This document shows positions 1 through 10,264 of a stretch of 64,000 nucleotides of DNA, piece after piece. The position numbers were made by a program, and so were the translations under genes. The notes under the pieces were generated by a model. It made no database searches. It was not told where the DNA came from and saw nothing but the letters and a program-made list of their open reading frames with translations. Source of the stretch: Synanceia verrucosa (Eukaryota > Chordata > Actinopteri > Perciformes > Synanceiidae); the NCBI GenBank assembly GCA_029721515.1, contig CM056553.1, positions 8,506,349 through 8,570,348 on the forward strand, in the 5' to 3' direction. The first letter of the stretch is position 1. Every line of letters begins with the position of its first letter.

Positions 1-1503
1 TACATTACAAAACACAATTATTTAAATTACAGGATTAAAGCACCATTTTGACTTGGATTTAACTTGCAGGCATATCTTCCACTGCTTTCAATGACACAGC
101 AATGCATTTCCACCAAGGATGAATTACCAACCAGGCAAAGCAGACAACAGCCCAGAGGCCCATGACAGTCCCAGGTTCAGTACATGTTAATTAATAATAC
201 AACTTATTTGTAAAGTAGAGAGGGGATTTGTGTGGACTCAAATATAGTATCAGTTAAAGCAGGTTCTACAGCACTAGCTAACCCTGAGAGCCTATCTTGT
301 GTGGAGGTACCATGAGTGTGAGGTGCCACTGAACATAAATCAGAAAAATGCCATGCTTATTATAATGAAGGAACATGACAGTCACTTATTACACAGCTTT
401 GTTGAATACTTGATTCAGATTCTGGTCAATGAAGACATTATATTGTCTGGCTTGGCTTAACTTTACAACAGTGAAACTGTGGATGCAGTTTTGGCTGACT
501 ATGAAGGATTCATTTTGTGTTCTTGAATTGATTTTTATTTTAACTTTCAATGAGATTTCTGTCCAAACCATTCCACAAATTCACTCCACAAATTGAAAAT
601 AGCTCAGTCTTCAAAGTACTACAAACACAATGTCTGTGTATCTGTGTAGGTTCTCAGTCATCCAGGTTAGAGGTAGATCAAAAAGAGCAAAAAAGAGTCA
701 ACTGGACTTGATAGAGGTTGGTTGAAGACCAGTGGCGGCAGCTGGTCTTTCAAAGAGGGGAAGCTCACTGTCAGCATACATCATAAAATTCAATGAAACG
801 ATCTAACGAAACGTTATTAAACTTGAACAAGGAACTGGACTAAGACACCATTTCTCAGCTACTTACAACTCTGTATTGACCACCATGCCCAGAAACCACA
901 ACATCCATTCACACCTGACTGCAGCTCATGTTAACGACTCTCATCAGGGTCAACGAGACAGCGACTTCCACATGAAAGGGAACGACTCATAACGAGGCCT
1001 ATCGTTCTGCTGGCTTCGGTCATTTGTTTGTTTTTCTGCTCCAACAGGAGTAAAAGTGTCTGAGCTCTATACCAGTCAGTTAGAACTGGAGAAGCCTCTT
1101 GGATGATGAGAGGTGAAATGTCTTCCACCAACCTCAAGCAAGTCCAGTTGACTCTGTATTGCTCTTTTTGATATAAACACAATGCTTTTGAAAAAGAAAT
1201 GTTCCTCTTAAATGATAAGTTATTTCTTGCTTCATATGCAGCATGTTAGTGTGGTACCTTGTTGTTTGAGACAACAATGAAAGACTATAGCACAGAAGAA
1301 TTGGCAGTTACAGGCTTTGGACATCAACTCATTGTGGCTGTTTTGATCATTTCATCACCAGACTTATCCTTTAAGGAGGAGCAACACTGTACACCAGTTA
1401 AAACCAGTCAAAGCTTTTTCATTTCTCACCCCAATACTGTGTTTCAGCATCAGGCAGAATCACTTTCATCAGGCAAACCTCAGCGGTGCCACGGTTACCT
1501 CAC
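1..1503. other. Intron of the abcc5-like gene (partial)
   Basis: This stretch lies 3' (minus strand) of the exon ending at 1504 and contains no further recognisable transporter exon, so the next exon is outside the window. It holds one inverted-repeat element (677-1172). The rest is unremarkable AT-rich sequence in which I see nothing. Confidence 0.6.
677..1172. mobile_element. Unclassified MITE-like element with 53-bp terminal inverted repeats
   Basis: The segment 677-729 and the reverse complement of 1120-1172 match at 48 of 53 positions, including the shared core agtcaactggacttg. They bound a 496-bp unit with no intact ORF; the 83-codon reading frame on the minus strand across it is repeat-derived. 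Termini this long and this similar suggest a nonautonomous DNA transposon. I see no convincing target-site duplication, and the superfamily is not assigned. Confidence 0.65.
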
Positions 1504-1659
1504 CTTTGGCAGTTGATCTCAGAGGCTTCATGGCAAGACAGTCCCCACACATCATCTATAGTCAAGCTGGACGCCTTGTAGGCCTTCAGTGCCAGCGGGG
1601 AGAGCCAGTGCAGAGTCATAAATGAGAAGAGGCCGGCGTTATCGACTGGGTGCTGGTGC
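1504..1659 (-). CDS. abcc5: abcc5-like coding exon: start of the ABC-transporter core
   Basis: The minus-strand exon is bounded by acceptor ctattccag and donor gtgagg. It begins with one base that completes a split Lys codon and ends with two bases of a split codon (phase 2). It encodes 51 full codons containing HPVDNAGLFSFMTLHWLSPL, then an IDDVWGLS motif and HEASEINCQR. This is the conserved entry into the first transmembrane domain of ABCC5/MRP5-type exporters, where the family has HPVDNAGLFS, EDVWSLS and HESSDVNCRR. Such proteins are plasma-membrane ATP-driven exporters of organic anions and cyclic nucleotides. Only this N-terminal part is in the window, so no transmembrane helix or ATP-binding motif can be checked. 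ABCC11/12-type paralogues are less likely because their sequence here is less similar. Confidence 0.88.
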
Positions 1660-2150
1660 CTGGAATAGAGGAGGAGGAGACGTGGAAACAGTTAAGACGT
1701 CTAAAAGTGCAGGCAGGCAGGCATACACAGAGGTGCTATGTTTGGGGAGCAGGCCCACATACTGTAGGCCCACTGAGAAAAAAGAGGCGCCAGAGTCAAT
1801 GAAAGGTGAATCACACCTGCAGTGTTTGAACAGTTATTTGCACGCTCTTCACAGATATCTGAGAGAGCGACGAAAACAGAAAAAAAAAACAGGGGCAGTT
1901 TATCAGTCGGCATATGTTCAAACATGGTGCTGTCTGTCGCTGGGGGATAAGTTGGCATCCCTTATCATGGCCTCCTGCTACTACTACAGCACATCAAGCG
2001 GCAAACAATAAATGTGAACTTGTTTGTCTATGTGTGTCTTTAAATGGGAATGTGTCTGTCAATGCACCAGCCTAAAACTGCTTTCATGTCTGCCTTTAAT
2101 CTGTCTCACTGTCAGAGCTGCCACGTGAACTCAAATATAATTTTGTTTAC
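1660..2150. other. Intron of the abcc5-like gene
   Basis: A 491-bp phase-2 intron between the two recognised coding exons, with donor gtaaac and acceptor ctattccag on the minus strand. I see no other feature in it. Confidence 0.8.
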
Positions 2151-2333
2151 TTGTGTGTTATCCTGAAGGGCTTTAAAAGCTGCAGGCTTTGTCGGTAGCG
2201 GCCTCGTCTTTTTGGCCCCCTCTCCACTGATGCTTCCTCTTCCACTAGCTCTGGTAGTGGCTGTGGCGAGGACAGAGGCAGGCCCTCCACCCGCCCAGCT
2301 GCTTCTAGGGCGTCAGAGAACATGGCAGACATT
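2151..2333 (-). CDS. abcc5: abcc5-like N-terminal coding exon with probable start codon
   Basis: The minus-strand exon follows a strong acceptor (ctctcttcccag) and ends at donor gtaaac within a split Lys codon. After one leading A it reads MSAMFSDALEAAGRVEGLPL and ends RYRQSLQLLKPFRITH, joining in frame to K-HQHPVDNAG in the next exon. This matches the cytosolic N-terminus of ABCC5, which has DALETAARAEGLSL and a segment ending LKPIRTTSK before HQHPVDNAG. I place the start at the ATG at 2332-2330: if the candidate exon ending at 4151 is spliced here, an in-frame TGA lies two codons upstream, and the -3 base is A. A second ATG three codons later is also in good context. The resulting N-terminus lacks the longer leader of mammalian ABCC5. 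An upstream coding exon cannot be fully excluded. Confidence 0.88.
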
Positions 2334-2447
2334 CTGGGAAGAGAGCAGCAAAACTTTGTTAATCAAAAATATATTTTAGACATGTGACAAATGCCTGCAA
2401 ATATACAAATACAGATACTCACATATTAATACCTGGTGATGTCACTC

Positions 2448-2475
2448 CTACTACTACTACTACTACTACTACTAC
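2448..2475. repeat. (CTA)n microsatellite
   Basis: About nine uninterrupted CTA units lie in the intron upstream of the abcc5-like start exon. Confidence 0.95.
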
Positions 2476-2815
2476 AAGTCTTATTATTAGTTTTATTAGC
2501 TCTTAGACATCAGATTACCTTTGAATACTTCAGGGATCTAATTAGACACAATTATTGCAAAAATAGAGCTGCAACTAACAACTATTTTCAGTATTAATTT
2601 ATATATTGATTTACATTCTATAATAATATTCTATATATTTATTTACTTCATCTTTTAATGTATCCTGTATACAGCACTTTGATTGACTGCTGTTATTTAA
2701 AAAACATAAAAAAAACATTATTATATATATGCTTTATTTGCTCCAATCTGATATACATAACTTATCCATTTTATCTTATTTATTATCTTCTCTTTTTGTG
2801 ATTTTATTCTATGTG

Positions 2816-2898
2816 TAGGCTTGCACTGATGGAGATGCTCTTGATCTCATTGTACTTGTGTATAGTGACAATAAAGGCATTCTATTCTATTCTATTTT
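2816..2898 (+). repeat. Retroposon 3'-tail-like sequence ending in (TTCTA)n
   Basis: The stretch has tgatctcattgtacttgtg and gtgacaataaaggca followed by three to four TTCTA-type pentamers. That is the usual look of a fish non-LTR retroposon 3' end or of a polyadenylated insertion. No target duplication was identified and the family is not assigned. Confidence 0.35.
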
Positions 2899-4150
2899 AG
2901 ATGTATTCTCAGTGGCAACAAGAAGAATGAAACGCAGTAATCTGCCTATCCTACTGAGAGGAGCAGTGTTTTGCTGAGTCACCCTCTGAGACGCAGATAG
3001 ACTTGAGAAGCCACCTTGCACAGAGGTCAGGGCCTCTCTTTGGTGTACAACTAAAGTGCTTATCTATTTAAAGATGACCTGCCAGCAGCCTGCAGGAGCT
3101 CGGCGACAGACATCTGAGCTGCCAGCGTGTCCGTACACTGTCACTGATCCCTTCTACGGCAAAGCCCCGTGACAAGGTCAGCCAGACTGTCTGTGTGGGG
3201 TCCACATCGACTGCCTCAAAAACATGTCAGTGACTAGATTCAGTACAGATCACTCAGTCAGGGCACAAACAGGAATTGAAACACGTTCTGCTGATAAATG
3301 CACTGCAACAAACAGTCACTTAAGTGAGATGGGACCCAGAGTTGAGAAAGAGTATGAAAAGACGTTTTGTGCTTCCCTCTGCAGCCCTCAGTGCATACAT
3401 CATGTGAAGTTCGTCATACGGCTGTGAAAGTTTCAGATCTTTGTTTAACAAAAGGTCGCTCATCAATAATCTAGACCTTGCTGGACAGGTTTGTTGCCAG
3501 TTTGAAAACTTTGTTTAGTCAACATCAGCAAACACACATCGTGAGTGCGAAAAACGCTGTTTTTTTCCTGCTAAAAATTAGTGCATATGTGTCTGCTTGG
3601 ATCATTTAATAACTAATAAACACAAATAATAACACCTTATGAGAAGCCATTTTCAGTCTCACTCCAATGCTGTTTCAGCATCAGAGTTTTCTGATCACTG
3701 AAGGTCACTTTCATGTGGTAAATCAGTAACAGAAAACATGCAGAAAATCAAGGGCAGAGAAAGTTAATAAGTGCAGTATCTCATATTAGCAAAGGGGAAC
3801 TTAAGTAAATATTGAAGATATGGACGTTTTGTTTCCTTATCAGTGTCTCCAAAAAAATAAAGATAAGATAATCAGTGGTGCCAACAGTTTGAAATGGTCA
3901 TAGAACACCTTTACCTATATTTTATGTATTGGTTCAGTAGTTTATTTGTCAATATTTCTGTCTTTCATATGGATTTATAAAACTTTTCAAACTATTTCAG
4001 CTAGACCTACTGCATTAGTTCCTGTTTAGTTTACTTCATCAAAACCACTCTCATTGTCTCGTCAACATGACACAAGCAGCTGTGGACAGAAAGAGTTAAA
4101 GGTAATAGCTCTCAATATTGGTTTTAGCTGAACCTTCATAACAAACTTAC

Positions 4151-4400
4151 ATTCAGGTCGTCCTTTTTCGGGTCACCTTAGCAGCAGCACAGACCTCAGA
4201 TCTGGTGTTTATGAGCAGGAAATGCAGATGTAGATGCAGATGACCATGTTGTCTCTTTTCTCTAAGTTTTGTTATAAAACTTCTCTCCAACAGTGACACA
4301 TCTCCTCCAGCAGCAGACCGGGGCTCACATGAAAACACGGACAGGAAACACGGTGGATGAACATGGGTGACGGCTCACGTGTATGCAGTGCGTGCTGCTT
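4151..4400 (-). other. Candidate 5' untranslated first exon of the abcc5-like gene (5' boundary approximate)
   Basis: The minus strand has a consensus donor, GAAT then gtaagt, at 4151/4150, immediately downstream of a CpG-rich promoter-like block. Splicing from here to the acceptor at 2333 places an in-frame TGA just before the proposed transporter start codon, as expected of a leader exon. The leader would carry a short upstream ORF (4247-4209). The transcription start is not defined by sequence and 4400 is only a guess. Transcript evidence is absent. Confidence 0.45.
4209..4247 (-). other. Possible upstream ORF in the abcc5-like leader
   Basis: The ATG at 4247 opens a 12-codon reading frame (MVICIYICISCS) closed by TAA, entirely inside the proposed leader exon. 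If that exon is real, this uORF could dampen translation of the main ORF. This is inference from position alone. Confidence 0.3.
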
Positions 4401-4519
4401 CCTCCCACCGGAGTCTGAGGCTCCGGTTCACGGTCACACACGGAGCCCTACAGGGAGAGGAATTCCCGGGATCACCGTGATGTCGTAGCGGCTCGGCCAA
4501 CCGGTGACGGTGCTCAGCA

Positions 4520-4533
4520 GTCGCCTTAGTAAC
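4520..4533 (+). promoter_or_regulatory. RFX X-box match
   Basis: gtcgccttagtaac fits the RFX-family X-box pattern GTNRCC-N2-RGYAAC at every specified position. It sits about 80 bp downstream (minus strand) of a CCAAT box, inside the CpG-rich block. RFX factors drive ciliary and some housekeeping promoters; occupancy here is inferred only from sequence. Confidence 0.55.
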
Positions 4534-4611
4534 GAGAACAATAATGATGAGGAAGTGATGACGCTGGAGCCTGGGGAGGGTCCACGTCAGAGTCCGACTC
4601 GCACTGTAATC

Positions 4612-4620
4612 TGATTGGCT
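4612..4620 (-). promoter_or_regulatory. CCAAT box (NF-Y type)
   Basis: The plus-strand ctgattggct reads AGCCAATCAG on the minus strand, a full NF-Y core. It lies about 80 bp upstream of the X-box in transcription order. Confidence 0.5.
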
Positions 4621-4777
4621 GCCGTCCATGAGCCTGTAAACACATCCAGCAGTGTGTGAGTGGTGGCTGCTGATGCAGGGAGCAACTGTGCATCTCCTGC
4701 ATGGTGGCATGGAGGAACACCTCCTTCCTCATATTGCATGATGGATTTAATAGTGATGAAATGCAACAGTACACATA

Positions 4778-5863
4778 CACTCACCAACCAATTTATTAGG
4801 TACACCTGTTTAATTGCTTGTTCAAACGGAGCATCAGAATGGGGAAGAAAGGATTTAAGTGACTTTGAACGTGACATGGTTGTTGGTGCCAGACGGGCTG
4901 GTCTGAGTATTTCAGAAAAATTTCATCTACTGGGATTTTCACTACAACCATCTGTAGGGTTCACAGAGAATGATCCAGAAAAGAGAAATATCCAGTGAGC
5001 GGCTGTTGTGTGGAAGAAAATGCCTTGTTGATGTGAGAGGTCACAGGAGAATGAGCAGACTGGATGGAGATGATAGAAAGGCAACAGTAAGTCAAATAAC
5101 CACTGGTTCCAACCAAGGAATACAGAATACCTGTAATATCTGTGAACCACAACATGTTGAAACTTGAAGAAGATGGGCTTCAGCAGTAGAAGAGCACACC
5201 TGGAGCCACAACTGTCAGCTAAGAACAGAAAAATGAGGCTACAATTCACACAGGATCACCACAACTGGACAACAGAAGATGGAAAAACCTGCCTGGTCTG
5301 ATGAGTCTTGTTTGGTGTAAAAACATGAAAGCATGGATCCATCCTGCCTTGTATCATTGGTTCAGGCTGCTGGTGTAATGGTGTCGGGGAGATTTTCTTG
5401 GCTCACTTTGGGCTCTTTAGTACCAACTGAGCATGGTTTAAAGCCACAGTCTACCTGAGTATTGTTGCTGACCATGTCCATCCCTTTATTTCCCACAGTG
5501 GACCATCTTCTAATGGCTACTTCCTGCAGGATAATGCTCCATGTCACAAAGCTCAGATCATCTCAAACTGGTTTCAAGAACATGACAGTGTTCACTGGAC
5601 TCCAGTGGCCTCCACAGTCACCAGATCTCAATCCAATAGAGCAGCTTTGGGATGTGGTGAAACGGGAGATTCACATCATAGATGTGCAGCTGACAAATCT
5701 GAAGCAACTGAGTGATGCTTTCATGTCAATATGAACCAAAATGTCTGAGGAATGTTTCCAACACCTTATTGAAAGGTGACCAAGTATGAATTAAGGCAGT
5801 TAGGAAGGCAAAATGGTCCAACATTTTACTAGCAGGTGTGCCTAATAAAGTGGCAAGTGAGTG
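4778..5863 (+). mobile_element. Decayed Tc1/mariner-family transposon, 1086 bp
   Basis: The left end begins cactcacc and continues to atttattaggtacacctg. The right end is its inverted counterpart, caggtgtgcctaataaagt through caagtgagtg. TA dinucleotides flank both ends (4776-4777 and 5864-5865), the hallmark target duplication of Tc1/mariner insertion. The length suits a near-complete but ageing copy. It lies about 140 bp from the CpG-rich promoter-like block of the abcc5-like gene. Confidence 0.9.
4830..5740 (+). pseudogene. Tc1-like transposase remnant
   Basis: The plus strand encodes, in broken frames, SDFERDMVVGARRAGLSISE (N-terminal helix-turn-helix region) near 4850-4920 and, after frameshifts, WPPQSPDLNPIEQLWDVVKR near 5607-5670. 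The latter is the conserved SPDLNPIE block around the second catalytic Asp of the DDE/D domain. Between them the frame is disrupted several times, so no functional transposase can be made. It is entirely inside the Tc1 inverted repeats. Confidence 0.88.
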
Positions 5864-5865
5864 TA

Positions 5866-5963
5866 AATAACTCCATGAAAGATACTTTACCCCAGAGGTA
5901 AAAAAAAAAAAAAAAAAAAGTCTTAGATCAATACACTGTGGCAGCTATGTTGTGTTTGAAGAT

Positions 5964-6030
<67 letters not shown>

Positions 6031-7460
6031 GCATGATCAGTGCCAAATGAGAAAACAAATCTAGAATTTAGGGCGTAGTTAATAAGTACAGTGTCCCATA
6101 TCAGCAAAGATAAACTTAAGTAAACATCAAACATATTAAATGTTTTACTTCCCCATCAGTGTTTCCAAAAGGATAAAGATTAAGATAAAAGCTATGTGCA
6201 ATCACTAAAAAGTTTTTTTATTGAAAGGACATGACTAATGCTCGACACATTTTATCGAAACAATAAGAGTAAGAAGTACACATCACAATGCTAACCACTA
6301 CACCACCATGCCACCCCAAAACTTGCATATGCTTAATGCTTAATTATGACTCTCAGGTTTATTTGTCTTAATTCCTTTTATCGTTATCATCTTCATTATA
6401 TTTTTCTGTGTTAATTCTGTCATATTAAGACCCAACTTATCCTGGAGCTTCAGATAATGTGATAGACTGGAATCATCAAGCTGTGCTGCTGGTGCTACAG
6501 TAATAAAAAGCTGTCACTGGCTGGGAGAGTGTCAGCATCCTAAACATGCTTTGTTTATACTCCGTTGACGGGAGCACGCAGGAGTTACACCGAAGAAATA
6601 TCTGCCAAATAAATAGTAAAGCCTCTCTGCAGTGACTTGCGGTTGTCCTCACATAAATGATAAAGACTTTAAGCTCAGCTTGCTACACAAATAACAGCTC
6701 CACTGAGAACTCCTAATGGGCCAATGCAGTCAAGCAGTGGCAATTTATAAGCCTCACCTACTGAAACACAGCATTGGACACAAAGCTCATCCAACACAAC
6801 AATACAGCTGCAACTTAGCAACGGGCAATAGTGCATCCAGCTTGGTATGTATACTGCACCCAGGTGAAATGAGGCTTGTTTACACAGTGAGCAGTTTTTC
6901 ATTATTGGAGAAAACACTGTGGAGATAGATGGTCTGTAATAAATGATGTTCATGAACAAGAGCAATTATCAGGAATGTTACAGTATTACAACAACAGCAC
7001 AGGAAAAATAGTGCAGCGGCAGCAATGAATGCACACCGTTTTCCACATCACGTGTAGGGTTTGGGCAAAACCTGCCACCACCTGCAAGGATTTACTGTTT
7101 CTGCTCACACTGATCTGAAACATAAAATCAAGTTATTATGACCTCCACTATTTGGATGACATTAAAATACGCAGACACATCACTTTTACATAGTCAGATA
7201 AGGCTGTATGGAATGTCTTTGCTCGCAGTGAAAACAAGTCTTAAGTTATACCATATGCACTTTTTGGCTCTCTTCCTCTAACTAGTGCAGAGGATCCTTT
7301 TGGTCCCTTTCTGACCTCAGTCCAGCTAACAACAGGAATGTGCTGGTCTGCTACGCAGCAGGCAGACCTACTTCTACTGTCACACAAATTTATTTGAAAT
7401 GAGCATATGCAAGTTTACCTTAAATTACAAGAATACAAGAGCAAATGAAATATGATTAAC
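5866..7460. other. Intergenic sequence
   Basis: Contains a poly-A run (about 5901-5920) and a CA microsatellite (5964-6030). Otherwise I see no exon, RNA gene or repeat that I can name. Confidence 0.5.
5964..6030. repeat. (CA)n microsatellite
   Basis: CA dinucleotide array interrupted once by tcg. Confidence 0.97.
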
Positions 7461-7473
7461 TGATATTATCATA

Positions 7474-7825
7474 GCACTGTCGCCTCACAGCAAGAAGGTA
7501 CCGGGTTCGAATCCCGCGCCCGGGGCCTTTCTGTGTGGAGTTTGCATGTTCTCCTCATGTCTGCGGGGGTTCTCTCCAGGTACTCCGGCTTCCTCCCACC
7601 ATCCAAAAACATGCATGGGGATTAGGTTTATTGGCTAATTTAAATTGACCGTAGGTGTGAATGTGAGTGTGAGTGGTTGTCTGTCTCTATGTGCCCTACG
7701 ATGAGGTGGTGACTTGTCCAGGTTATACCCTGCCTTCTGCCCTAAGATAGCTGGGATAGGCTCCAGCCCCCCCCCCCCCCGCGAGCCTATGGGGATAAAC
7801 GATAGATAATGGATGGATGGATGGA
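7474..7825 (+). mobile_element. tRNA-headed SINE-like retroposon with 13-bp target-site duplication
   Basis: The 5' part holds a perfect RNA polymerase III B-box, GGTTCGAATCC at 7504-7514, but the upstream A-box part is missing, so the copy is 5'-truncated. It continues through gtttgcatgttctcc and gggataggctccagccc to a 3' tail of ATGG units. Both sides carry the direct repeat tgatattatcata (7461-7473 and 7826-7838), which proves insertion by target-primed reverse transcription. This repeat type is very common in teleost genomes. A C-tract (about 7769-7780) lies inside. Confidence 0.85.
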
Positions 7826-7954
7826 TGATATTATCATAAAATAAATCCACCCATAACTCTCTATCCAGTATGTAATGTGACACTTGAGCCTCTGGTCAGT
7901 CCTGTGCTCTAAATATCACACCAAGACAAATACGTTGCTTATGAATGTTTGAAT

Positions 7955-8019
7955 ATCCATCCATTTTCTACCACTTATCCTCACATAGGGTCGCGAGGGG
8001 CTGGAGCCTATCCCAACTA
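7955..8019 (-). repeat. 3'-end fragment of the same retroposon family, inverted
   Basis: atccatccattttctaccac, then a CCCTATGTG-type segment and ctggagcctatccca, is the reverse complement of the tail of the 7474-7825 element. It is severely 5'-truncated. Confidence 0.8.
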
Positions 8020-8769
8020 TGTTTTTATATGTGCGATGAAAACAGTATAAATGGCTCAGAAACATAAACTATGCCAACCATGTCATAAGTATAAAAGCAA
8101 ATAATCTGTGCGGGGTGAAACATAAGAAAAGGCAACTGATTGATGGGACAGAAATGCCAAGAAACACAAGCTGAAATGTGAGTTAATGGTGGCGCAACAC
8201 AAATAGTGCACCTAAAAAAGTGAAATGTGCCTTCAATCAACACTGATGGTGGCACTAGAGGGTTTTGTTGCAAGTGTGCTAAAAGGTAAAATGATGACTT
8301 GTTTATCTCCTGAGCGGTTTTGATCATAATTGGGCAAAACAAAGCAGAGAAAGAGAGTCATTTCCTTTGACTGTATGTCCCTCTTTGGTGCCACATGGCT
8401 TTCATTTGGATAAACCCACATAATCTTTCTATCTGAGATGACTGATTCCACCTAGCTGAAAAGCAAAGAAAGGCTTCAAACATTAAATCGATGGTGAAAT
8501 TTGTTGAAATAAACTTGGGGATCCTTCCCCAGGAAAAAAGAAAATAAAATGACGCAATTTTCAGCAATTTGACATTGGGGGATTATGAAAACTTCACGAA
8601 ATCAGTTTTTGTATCTCAGTTATCTCTCACTTTATTTTAGGGTAAATACTGTATTTTTGGAGATTTTTAGGTTATTGAAAAACTAATTCACTCACGTCTA
8701 CACAGTTTTCTTGAATCAACTGTATTCACTGCGTTGCTAATTATAACCTGAGATAGTGGTGGTGAAAAA

Positions 8770-8973
8770 CTTGCATGGGGATTAGGTTAATTGGCTAATT
8801 TAAATTATCCGTAGGTGTGAATGTGAGTGTGAGTGGTTGTCTGTCTCTGTGTGTCCTGTGATGAACTGGAGACTTGTCCAGGTTGTACCCTGCCTTTCAC
8901 CCTAAGACAGCTGGGATAGGCTCCAGCCCCCCCGTGACCCTATGTGAGGATAAGAAGTAGAAAATGGATGGAT
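8770..8973 (+). repeat. Third copy of the same retroposon family, 5'-truncated
   Basis: Starts inside the family at cttgcatggggattagg, shares gtgagtgtgagtggttgtct and gggataggctccagccccc with the first copy, and ends aaaatggatggat. The tRNA-like head is absent. Confidence 0.85.
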
Positions 8974-10237
8974 TATTATTAATATACACAGCATGTTAAC
9001 AAGTCACAACTAGCTAGTGAGCCAGAAGGCTAAACAACCAGACTGAGGGATGTATTTCTTAAATAAAATGAGTGTGTAACGGGATGGATGCTCGACTAAC
9101 CACACACCGTTAAGCTGTCGCCAACATCTAAGAGCGAACCAGTTTCATCTTGCAACTTTTGAAAGAAATCAATACCATGGAGAAAGGGCGTGACTTGAGG
9201 TATGGTCTATGCAGGAACTTGCTTTTTGACTCCTAATATAACATGGTCATTACACACAAACAAACTGACTCAATTTCATCTAATTAGACATAAACACACA
9301 CATTTGATAGCTCACAGAGTGGTGGTGGAGCATCTGTCCAGGCTACTGAGTACATTAAATACTGTGGATTAAATACTGTTCCATGTCTACATGAGCTACA
9401 TTCAGCCATGTGTATGCACTGAAACTCTGACTCAAATCAACAGCTTGTCCTTTAATTTAGGTCCCCTGCTGTTAACATCACTGTCAAAGCAAATAACACC
9501 TCTTCAGGAAGTGCGACACCCACTTTGGACAACATTATTAGGCTAAATGTCACATCAGTGTGGGCACGTTTAGCGGCACTTCTAACCATATTAAATCATA
9601 TCGCCTTGAGCATTATATTAAGCTAAACTCTACATGTTAAAAACCTAAATAAACCAGCTGAGGTTGTGTCTCTAAATCAGCCCTGGTGAAATAAAACAAT
9701 ATATCAAAGGAAACTCTTATCAACACTTTAATGTATGCTGCTAGGAGGCTTTTGTTTACACAGGGTTACTTCATCCTGAATTCATAGGACTTTAAGGTTT
9801 GATAAGAGAGACATAAGGCTAATTAAGTTATATTCTCTCCTGTATAGTTTCTGTCAGCACATAAAAAGAACTTCAACAGTTCTCAGACTCTACTTTTCTT
9901 GCACTATCTGCACTCCCTATGACTTAATACAGTGATGCAATCTGGCTAGCAGCCTTCTCTGCACCACTGACAGACAGAAAAAAAGCAATACGAGAAATAG
10001 TGAAGAGAATCATCGGCAGGGTCTCACTTTACTGAGCTGGGAAATTTGCTGGACTTCGGTAATCAATGTTCTGAATCTGCACTTCACTATCAACCTCCTG
10101 GGACATTTATGATAACTACCAAGCCATAGTTGAGCCAGGAGCACAGTACAATCACACCACTTACTCTCCTGCAGTATTATATGAAATGTGGTGGTGAGTA
10201 TGGTTCAGACTAATAAATGATCCAAGGGATCACTTAC
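8974..10237. other. Intergenic sequence, nothing recognised
   Basis: AT-rich sequence without a supported exon, RNA gene or identifiable repeat. Confidence 0.5.
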
Positions 10238-10264
10238 CTGTATTAGCAGAGTATCACTGTCAAC
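10238..10264 (-). other. Exon-like 27-nt segment with near-ideal splice sites
   Basis: On the minus strand a long pyrimidine tract ending ctctcttag abuts 27 nt, which are followed by CAG and gtaagt, a perfect consensus donor. Only frame 1 is open (VDSDTLLIQ). If joined to the abcc5-like acceptor at 2333 it places an in-frame TAA before the start codon, so it would serve as leader rather than coding. No gene identity is proposed. A chance pairing of splice motifs is possible. Confidence 0.3.

Larger units (their letters stand above)
2334..4150. other. First intron (proposed) of the abcc5-like gene
   Basis: No coding exon is recognisable. It holds a CTA microsatellite (2448-2475), a short hAT-relic-like stretch beginning gagctgcaactaac near 2568, and a retroposon-like tail (2816-2898). 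The remainder is AT-rich and featureless to me. Confidence 0.5.
4380..4640 (-). promoter_or_regulatory. CpG-rich promoter-like region upstream of the abcc5-like gene
   Basis: CpG dinucleotides are far denser here than in the surrounding AT-rich sequence. The block contains, in minus-strand order, a CCAAT box (about 4612-4620), a CRE-like half site, an RFX-type X-box (4520-4533) and GC-rich sequence, followed within a few hundred bases by the candidate first exon donor at 4151. The organisation resembles a TATA-less vertebrate promoter reading leftwards. A divergent rightward transcript cannot be excluded, but only a Tc1 relic lies on that side. Confidence 0.55.

Noticed and set aside
931..1182. 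Minus-strand 83-codon ORF
   Set aside because: It overlaps and runs out of an inverted-repeat element and has no conserved domain.
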